A stretch of 64,000 bases of DNA from Salinisphaera hydrothermalis (GTDB taxonomy: Bacteria > Pseudomonadota > Gammaproteobacteria > Nevskiales > Salinisphaeraceae). The first letter of the stretch is position 1, and every line of letters begins with the position of its first letter. A program made the translations under genes and the position numbers. The stretch lies in assembly GCF_040361195.1 (NCBI RefSeq), contig NZ_APNE01000009.1. One strand, 5' to 3'. This document shows positions 58,679 to 64,000 of the stretch, piece after piece. The notes under the pieces are model-generated. The model ran no database searches, was not told where the DNA came from, and saw nothing but the letters and a program-made list of their open reading frames with translations.

Positions 58679-59866
58679 ATGACGAACGCCGACATCGACA
58701 ACCCGACCCCGATCCGAACGAGCGCGACCGCCAGCGGTACGCGCGTGAACCTGTTCGGCCTGGATCGCGAAGCCATGGCAGCGTTCTTCAAGCAACATGG
58801 CGAATCGGCTTTCCGGGCCAAGCAGGTCATGCAGTGGATCTATGCCCGCGGCGTGACCGACTTTTCGGCCATGACCGATCTGTCCAAAAAGCTGCGTGAT
58901 CGGCTGCCCGAGATCGCCGAAATCCGGCCGCCGGCCCGCATCCGCGAACAGGCCAGCCGCGATGGCACCCGCAAGTGGCTGCTGGCGGTCACCGAGGACA
59001 TGGATCCGGACAACGCCATCGAGGCGGTCTATATCCCCGAAGCCGACCGGGCGACGCTGTGTATTTCGTCGCAGATCGGTTGTGCGCTGGATTGTTCGTT
59101 CTGTGCCACCGGCAAGCAGGGGCTCAATCGCAATCTCACCACGGCCGAAATCGTCGGTCAGGTCTGGATGGCAGAGCACGACCTGCGGGCCCAGGGCAAG
59201 GTGCACGGCGAGCGTGCCTTATCGAATATCGTGTTCATGGGCATGGGCGAGCCGCTGGCGAACTACCGCTCGGTGGTGCCGGCCATTCGTATCCTGCTCG
59301 ATGACTATGGTTTCGGCTTGTCCAAGCGACGCGTGACCGTGTCCACCTCGGGCATGGTGCCGTTTATGGATCGGCTGCGGGCCGAAGTCGATGTGGCGCT
59401 GGCGGTATCGCTGCATGCGCCCACCGATGAGCTCCGCGACGAACTCGTGCCGATCAACCGTAAATATCCGCTCGACGAATTGATGGCGGCCTGCGATCGC
59501 TATGTGCAGGGCAAGGAGCGTCGGGCGCATGTGGTCTACGAATATGTGCTGCTGGCCGGCGTCAACGACCAGCCGCACCATGCCAAGGCCCTGGCGAAGC
59601 TGCTCGGCAGCCGCCCGGCCAAGGTGAACCTGATTCCCTTCAATCCGTTCGACGGCTCGGGCTACGAGCGCCCGGCGGAGGCCGATATCCGGGCGTTCCA
59701 GGACGCGCTACATTCGCGCGGGCTGCGAACCACCGTACGGCGCACGCGCGGCGACGATATCGACGCCGCTTGCGGTCAGCTGGTGGGGCGTGTTCGCAGC
59801 AAGCAGAAGCGTCATTTTCGCGACGTGCCCATTCGCGTCGAATCGCAGCCGGCTTCGCGCGTATGA
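58679..59866 (+). CDS. rlmN: Dual-specificity 23S rRNA/tRNA adenine-C2 methyltransferase RlmN
   Basis: A 395-residue radical-SAM enzyme methylating A2503 of 23S rRNA and A37 of some tRNAs. The cluster motif is CALDCSFCATG, with KWLLAV and the C-terminal RTRGDDIDAACGQL where Cys is the methyl-accepting residue; MGMGEPLANY is also typical. It overlaps pilW by 4 bp. ATG 58679 is used, as upstream codons are unsupported. Confidence 0.97.
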   Translation: MTNADIDNPTPIRTSATASGTRVNLFGLDREAMAAFFKQHGESAFRAKQVMQWIYARGVTDFSAMTDLSKKLRDRLPEIAEIRPPARIREQASRDGTRKWLLAVTEDMDPDNAIEAVYIPEADRATLCISSQIGCALDCSFCATGKQGLNRNLTTAEIVGQVWMAEHDLRAQGKVHGERALSNIVFMGMGEPLANYRSVVPAIRILLDDYGFGLSKRRVTVSTSGMVPFMDRLRAEVDVALAVSLHAPTDELRDELVPINRKYPLDELMAACDRYVQGKERRAHVVYEYVLLAGVNDQPHHAKALAKLLGSRPAKVNLIPFNPFDGSGYERPAEADIRAFQDALHSRGLRTTVRRTRGDDIDAACGQLVGRVRSKQKRHFRDVPIRVESQPASRV

Positions 59867-60618
59867 GCCGACGCCAGGGCGCGCTGTCGATCCCGCTCGT
59901 GCTGGCTGCATCGCTGCTGGTTGCTGGCTGTGCCACCAACGGCGGCGTCAACCGTCAGGATGCGGCCGAGGCCAATGCCAACGTGGGCGCCGATTATCTG
60001 CACAAAGGGGTCAACGACCGAGCCCAGCAGGCGTTCAAGAAAGCCCTGAGCTACGACAAGGATAATTTCACGGCCAACTGGGGCATGGCGGTTGTCAGTG
60101 AACGGCTCGATCAGCCGGCTCGGGCCAACCGGTATTTCCAGAAAACTCTGTCGGTCCGCCCGGCGCCCAAGGTCTATAACAGCTATGCCGCGTTTTTATG
60201 CGAGCAGGGCAAGACCGATCAGGGCGTGGCCAACTTCAAGCGGGCGCTGAGCGCCGGCAACCCCGCGGATCGGGCTGATAGTCTGGCTAACGCCGGGCTT
60301 TGCCTGTACCGGGCGCATCGCCGCGATGAAGCGGCCGACTACTTCCGGCGCGCACTCAAGGCCGACCCCAAGCAGGTCGTGGCCCTGACGCATCTGGCCT
60401 CAATCGAATACCATGCACACCGGTATATGAGCGCGCGCGCGTTTATCGAACGCGCCGACGCCGCGACCAAGCTCGATGCCGATCAGCTGTTGCTGGCGGC
60501 GCGCATCGAGCTGGCGCTGGGTGATCGGTCTGCTGCGGCGGCCTATCTCAAGCGCCACAATGCGAACCAGCCGACGGCGACACGATCGCTGAGCCAACTG
60601 GAGTCATCGCGTCAATGA
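59863..60618 (+). CDS. pilW: Type IV pilus biogenesis/stability lipoprotein PilW (PilF)
   Basis: A 251-residue outer-membrane lipoprotein needed to assemble the PilQ secretin. Signal peptide with lipobox LLVAGC (lipidated Cys about residue 24), then tandem TPR repeats (ANVGADYLHKGVNDRAQQAFKKAL, NWGMAVVSERLDQ and later KALKADPKQVVALTHLASIEY). It overlaps rlmN and rodZ by ATGA at both ends. Its presence indicates that the cell makes type IV pili. Confidence 0.94.
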   Translation: MSRRQGALSIPLVLAASLLVAGCATNGGVNRQDAAEANANVGADYLHKGVNDRAQQAFKKALSYDKDNFTANWGMAVVSERLDQPARANRYFQKTLSVRPAPKVYNSYAAFLCEQGKTDQGVANFKRALSAGNPADRADSLANAGLCLYRAHRRDEAADYFRRALKADPKQVVALTHLASIEYHAHRYMSARAFIERADAATKLDADQLLLAARIELALGDRSAAAAYLKRHNANQPTATRSLSQLESSRQ

Positions 60619-61751
60619 ACGCAACGCACGACGATCAATCCGATCAGCCGAAAGAGCCGGGACTCGCGCACGACGCCGACGACGAGACGGCGTCGACGGG
60701 CCTGACCCGGAATAAATCCGACGCTCAGACGCCGGGTGAAATGCTACGCGAGGGCCGCTTGGCGCACGATTACAGCGTCGACGATCTCTGTGCGCAGACC
60801 AAGCTGAGTACGCACACGATCGAGGCGCTCGAGGACAACGATTTTCAGTCGTTGTCGCAGCCGGTTTTCGCGCGTGGCTATTATCGTCAGTGCGCCAAGG
60901 TGCTCGACCTGGATGTCGAGCGCATCATGGCCGCTTATACCGCGATGGCCGGCGAGCCGCCCAAGCCGAAGATCGATCATGGATCGGTCGGCGCCGGGAT
61001 CATCCCGCAGGATGTTACCCCCGGCGGCGGTTTTCGTTTTCGCGGTCTGCTCATCCTGTTGCTCATTATTGTTGTCGTGATCGCCGTGGTGGTGTTCGTG
61101 CTGCCGTCCAGCGGCGTACCGGGCGCGATCACCGGCAACAACGACAACAATGCAGACCAGGGCAGCCAGAGCACGACCACGTTCGAGTTCAACTCGTCCA
61201 ACGACGATACGTCCGGTGCCGGCAACAACGGCAGCGACACCGCTGCCAGCGATACGGGCAATGCCGACGCCACCGCTTCGAACGGCAGTAACGCCAGCAT
61301 GCCGAGCACGCCGGACGTGGTCGGCGATAACGGTGGACAGCCGCGTACCGGCCAGCAGGCGGGCGGGCGTAATGTAAATCAGACGCTCGGCATCAATCCG
61401 CCGAACGGTTCGGGCGCGCAGGGTGACCAGACCGCCAACGGCGACAGTGCTGCAACGCAATCGAGCCAGCCGTCGGTGCCGCCCAATCGTCTGGTACTGA
61501 CTTTCAGCAAACGCTCCTGGGTCCGGGTGACCGATGCCAACGGCAACCGTATGGCCTCGGGCATTTTCAAGCCCGGCGACAGCAAGGAATTCAACGGCAA
61601 GCCGCCGTACAAGATCACGCTCGGATACGCACCCGGCGTGAAGGTGACCATCGGCGGCCAGTCGGTCGATGTCGCCAGTCAGACGAGTGGCGGCGGGATC
61701 GCCCATCTCACGGTCGATGCGCCCAAAAGCGACAGCGGCAACAACGGCTAG
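60615..61751 (+). CDS. rodZ: Cytoskeletal protein RodZ-like (HTH-25 and DUF4115)
   Basis: A 378-residue single-pass protein: cytoplasmic helix-turn-helix (EMLREGRLAHDYSVDDLCAQTKLSTHTIEALEDNDF), membrane helix (LLILLLIIVVVIAVVVFVLP, about residues 146-165), a very long Asn/Ser/Gly/Asp-rich periplasmic linker, and a C-terminal DUF4115 domain (FSKRSWVRVTDANGNRMASGI). RodZ ties MreB to the cell-wall machinery. In relatives ispG follows; here hisS comes directly after a 27-bp gap. Confidence 0.93.
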   Translation: MNATHDDQSDQPKEPGLAHDADDETASTGLTRNKSDAQTPGEMLREGRLAHDYSVDDLCAQTKLSTHTIEALEDNDFQSLSQPVFARGYYRQCAKVLDLDVERIMAAYTAMAGEPPKPKIDHGSVGAGIIPQDVTPGGGFRFRGLLILLLIIVVVIAVVVFVLPSSGVPGAITGNNDNNADQGSQSTTTFEFNSSNDDTSGAGNNGSDTAASDTGNADATASNGSNASMPSTPDVVGDNGGQPRTGQQAGGRNVNQTLGINPPNGSGAQGDQTANGDSAATQSSQPSVPPNRLVLTFSKRSWVRVTDANGNRMASGIFKPGDSKEFNGKPPYKITLGYAPGVKVTIGGQSVDVASQTSGGGIAHLTVDAPKSDSGNNG

Positions 61752-61778
61752 TTGATCAGTCACGTATAGAAGGATTCG

Positions 61779-63062
61779 ATGAGTCAGCGTATTCAATCGA
61801 TTCGCGGCATGCAGGATGTGCTGCCCGCGGAGAACGCGTTGTGGCACACGCTGGAGCGCACCGCGGCCGAAGTGTTCGCGGTCTATGGCTACGAGCAGAT
61901 CCGGTTGCCGATCATGGAGCGTACCGGCCTGTTCGAGCGCGGCGTCGGCGAAGTCACCGATATCGTGGAGAAAGAGCTCTACACGTTCGAAGACCGCGGC
62001 GGTGAATCAATCTCGCTGCGTCCGGAGGGGACGGCCGGGGCCGTACGCGCCGGCATCCAGCACGGCTTGCTGCACAACGCCACGCAGCGGCTCTGGTACG
62101 TGGGCCCGATGTTCCGCTACGAACGCCCGCAGAAGGGGCGCCAGCGCCAGTTTCATCAGTTCGGGGTCGAGGCTTTCGGCCAGACCGGGCCAGATGTCGA
62201 CATCGAACAGATCGCGATGTCGTCGCGGCTGTTCAAGCGGCTGGGCATCAGCGGCCTGCGGTTGGAGATCAATACGCTCGGCACGCCGGCCGAACGTGCG
62301 ACCTATCGCGACGCGCTGCACGGCTATTTCAGCGCGCACCACGACGCGCTCGACGCCGACAGCCAGCGCCGGCTGAACCGCAATCCGCTGCGGATTCTCG
62401 ACAGCAAGAATCCCGAGATGGCGGAACTCATCGCCGCCGCGCCGTCGCTGACCGACTACCTCGGCGCGGAATCCGCCGCGCATTTCCAGGGCCTGTGCGA
62501 CGGCATCGAGGCGCTGGGGATCGATTACACGATCAACCCGCGCCTGGTGCGGGGGCTGGATTACTACACGCGTACCGTGTTCGAGTGGCTCACCGACGAT
62601 CTCGGCGCCCAGAACGCGGTATGCTCCGGCGGCCGTTTCGATGGTCTGGTCGACCAGCTCGGCGGCTCAGACACGCCGGCGACCGGCTTTGCCATGGGCG
62701 TTGAGCGCGTGGTCGCCCTGATGGAAGCGCAGGGTGTGGCGCTGGACGATCTCGCCCCGCAGGCCTATCTGGTGCATACCGGCGATACCGCCAGTGCCCG
62801 TGTGCCGGCGCTGGCCGAACGGTTGCGCGACGCGTTACCCGAACTACGATTGCGGGTTCATGCCGGGGGCGGCAGTTTCAAGTCGCAGTTCAAGAAAGCG
62901 GACAAGAGCGGGGCGCGCTTGGCGCTGGTGTTCGGCGATGACGAGGCGGCCGACGATACACTCCAGATCAAACCGCTGACCGACGACCGGGAACAGGAGC
63001 GCGTGGGGCTGTCCGAGGCGCCGGCACGCATTGCCGCGCTGCTCGCGGATGCCCGCGGCTGA
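61779..63062 (+). CDS. hisS: Histidine-tRNA ligase
   Basis: A 427-residue class II aminoacyl-tRNA synthetase. Motif 2 region WYVGPMFRYERPQKGRQRQFHQFGVE, histidine A motif RGLDYYTRTVFEW and motif 3 region GFAMGVERVVALM are visible. AAGGA lies upstream of ATG 61779. Sits between rodZ and yfgM as usual. Confidence 0.97.
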   Translation: MSQRIQSIRGMQDVLPAENALWHTLERTAAEVFAVYGYEQIRLPIMERTGLFERGVGEVTDIVEKELYTFEDRGGESISLRPEGTAGAVRAGIQHGLLHNATQRLWYVGPMFRYERPQKGRQRQFHQFGVEAFGQTGPDVDIEQIAMSSRLFKRLGISGLRLEINTLGTPAERATYRDALHGYFSAHHDALDADSQRRLNRNPLRILDSKNPEMAELIAAAPSLTDYLGAESAAHFQGLCDGIEALGIDYTINPRLVRGLDYYTRTVFEWLTDDLGAQNAVCSGGRFDGLVDQLGGSDTPATGFAMGVERVVALMEAQGVALDDLAPQAYLVHTGDTASARVPALAERLRDALPELRLRVHAGGGSFKSQFKKADKSGARLALVFGDDEAADDTLQIKPLTDDREQERVGLSEAPARIAALLADARG

Positions 63063-63101
63063 TACCCACAGCCGACAGAACCACAAGACATAAGGACGGG
63101 A

Positions 63102-63776
63102 ATGGCGGACTACGAGAACAACGAAGAACTGGCGAGCCTGACGCGCTGGTGGTCGAAGAACGGCACGGCCGCGATCATCGGTGTGCTCATCGGTCTGCTG
63201 GCGATCGGCGGCTGGTATGCCTGGGGCTGGTACAGCAACCGGCAGGATGCGCAGGCCGCCGATATGTATGCCGAGGTGGAGCACGGCATCAGCACGCAGA
63301 ACGTGACCGGCGGCATCGATAACGTCGTCGAAAAACTCAAGAACGACTACAGCGGCACGCCTTACGCGGGCGCCGCGGCCCTGTCGATGGCCAGCTACTA
63401 TGTCGATCAGAAGAAGCTCGACAAGGCCGCCGCCCAGCTCGATTGGGCCATGAAAAACGCGAAGGGCAAGGGCATTCGGGAGATCGCGACCGTGCGTAAA
63501 GCGCGCGTGCTCTGGGCCCAGAACAAGCCCGATGCGGCGCTCAAGCTGCTCGACCGCGATCATCCGGCGTCGTTCGACTCACTGTTTGCCGAACTGGCGG
63601 GCGATATTCATGCGGCCCAGGGCGATGACGCCGCTGCGCATGCGGCTTACAAGAAGGCGCTCGCCCACTTGCCGCCGGACGCGCCGAAGCAGATGCTCCA
63701 GCACAAGCTCGATCAGACCGCGCCGGCCAACGCCGACCACGACATGCCGACCGATTCGAAGAAGTCCGACTCATGA
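63102..63776 (+). CDS. yfgM: YfgM-family tetratricopeptide protein (ancillary SecYEG subunit)
   Basis: A 224-residue single-pass inner-membrane protein with a short cytoplasmic N-terminus (LTRWWSKNGTAAIIG), a membrane helix (VLIGLLAIGGWYAWGWYS) and a periplasmic TPR domain. In E. coli YfgM contacts SecYEG and periplasmic chaperones. AAGGA at 63092-63096 precedes the start. It overlaps bamB by ATGA. Confidence 0.93.
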   Translation: MADYENNEELASLTRWWSKNGTAAIIGVLIGLLAIGGWYAWGWYSNRQDAQAADMYAEVEHGISTQNVTGGIDNVVEKLKNDYSGTPYAGAAALSMASYYVDQKKLDKAAAQLDWAMKNAKGKGIREIATVRKARVLWAQNKPDAALKLLDRDHPASFDSLFAELAGDIHAAQGDDAAAHAAYKKALAHLPPDAPKQMLQHKLDQTAPANADHDMPTDSKKSDS

Positions 63777-64000
63777 AGAATTATCGACGCACGCTTGCCT
63801 GTCTGACGCCGTTGCTCGTCGCGGCCACGGTCGGTTTGACCGGCTGCGGTGGCGGTTCGACTATCGCGCAGCCGAAACCGTTGACCCAGTTGCCGAATCC
63901 GGCCTTCAAGATGCAGGTGCTGTGGCACGCCAACGGCGGCGACGGGGCCGGCAAGTATGAAAGCGGATTCGAGCCGGCGGTGGCCAACGGCCGGGTCTAT
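63773..64000 (+). CDS. bamB: Outer-membrane assembly lipoprotein BamB, N-terminal part, cut by window edge
   Basis: Only the first 76 residues are in the window: a signal peptide with lipobox LTGC (lipid-modified Cys near residue 25) and the start of the beta-propeller (AKFEP-like YESGFEPAVANGRVY). BamB is a BAM complex lipoprotein. Identified mainly by position after yfgM, supported by the lipobox and the first strand. Confidence 0.88.
   Translation, partial: MKNYRRTLACLTPLLVAATVGLTGCGGGSTIAQPKPLTQLPNPAFKMQVLWHANGGDGAGKYESGFEPAVANGRVY

Noticed and set aside
61141..61500. Asn/Ser/Gly-rich low-complexity region in rodZ as a foreign insertion or repeat array
   Set aside because: No exact repeats; long disordered periplasmic linkers are usual in RodZ proteins.

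Overview
The window is GC-rich, densely coded chromosomal DNA from a gammaproteobacterium. Gene order near the right end (tgt-yajC-secD-secF, suhB/trmJ-cysE, ndk-rlmN-pilW-rodZ-hisS-yfgM-bamB) is the one seen around these genes in Pseudomonas and relatives. Protein style and the presence of aliphatic amidase, formamidase and NAD-glutamate dehydrogenase would fit a Salinisphaera-like or other marine/halotolerant organism. That genus guess is inference only. I see no phage, CRISPR array or transposase gene.

Layout. 1-3.3 kb: end of a GGDEF-EAL protein, a PAS histidine kinase, folA and an acyl-CoA-binding protein. 3.8-7.9 kb: a sirtuin, then a fructokinase-like ROK protein lacking catalytic residues and an orphan ATP-grasp protein, these two bracketed by inverted copies of a 274-bp MITE-like element. 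7.9-17.3 kb: an amide nitrogen island. On the minus strand it has an NCS1 permease, formamidase, FmdB and aliphatic amidase. Divergently it has a giant NCS1-permease/hybrid histidine kinase fusion coupled to a LuxR-type response regulator. 17.3-24.6 kb: a small membrane protein, maleylacetoacetate isomerase-like GST, the large NAD-glutamate dehydrogenase and an AraC regulator. 24.7-29.4 kb: an operon of an alkyl-DHAP-synthase-like flavoprotein, glycerol-3-phosphate dehydrogenase and FGGY kinase.

29.3-35.2 kb: five translationally coupled minus-strand genes that together encode a polyprenyl-phosphate-arabinose route (HAD-UbiA, DprE1-like, DprE2-like, flippase-like, GT-C glycosyltransferase), better known from mycobacteria and from pilin arabinosylation in some Pseudomonas strains. 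35.4-46.4 kb: fatty acyl-CoA ligase, a MaoC pair, zapE, xerD, a CYTH protein interrupted by an amber codon, fdxA, a Nudix hydrolase, ppc and small proteins. 46.7-53.1 kb: tRNA-Leu(CAA), PBP4, then tgt-yajC-secDF ending in a strong terminator. 53.1-64 kb: a decayed DJ-1/PfpI gene, suhB, trmJ, cysE, then a stripped-down isc-like locus (desulfurase, cysteine-poor IscU-like protein, IscA-like protein, with no iscR, hscB, hscA or fdx), followed by ndk, rlmN, pilW, rodZ (no ispG), hisS, yfgM and the start of bamB.

The most striking systems are the transporter-kinase fusion, which shares an eight-cysteine tail with the neighbouring permease, and the compact polyprenyl-arabinose cassette. The inverted 274-bp elements around a pseudokinase pair and the eroded isc locus are also notable.
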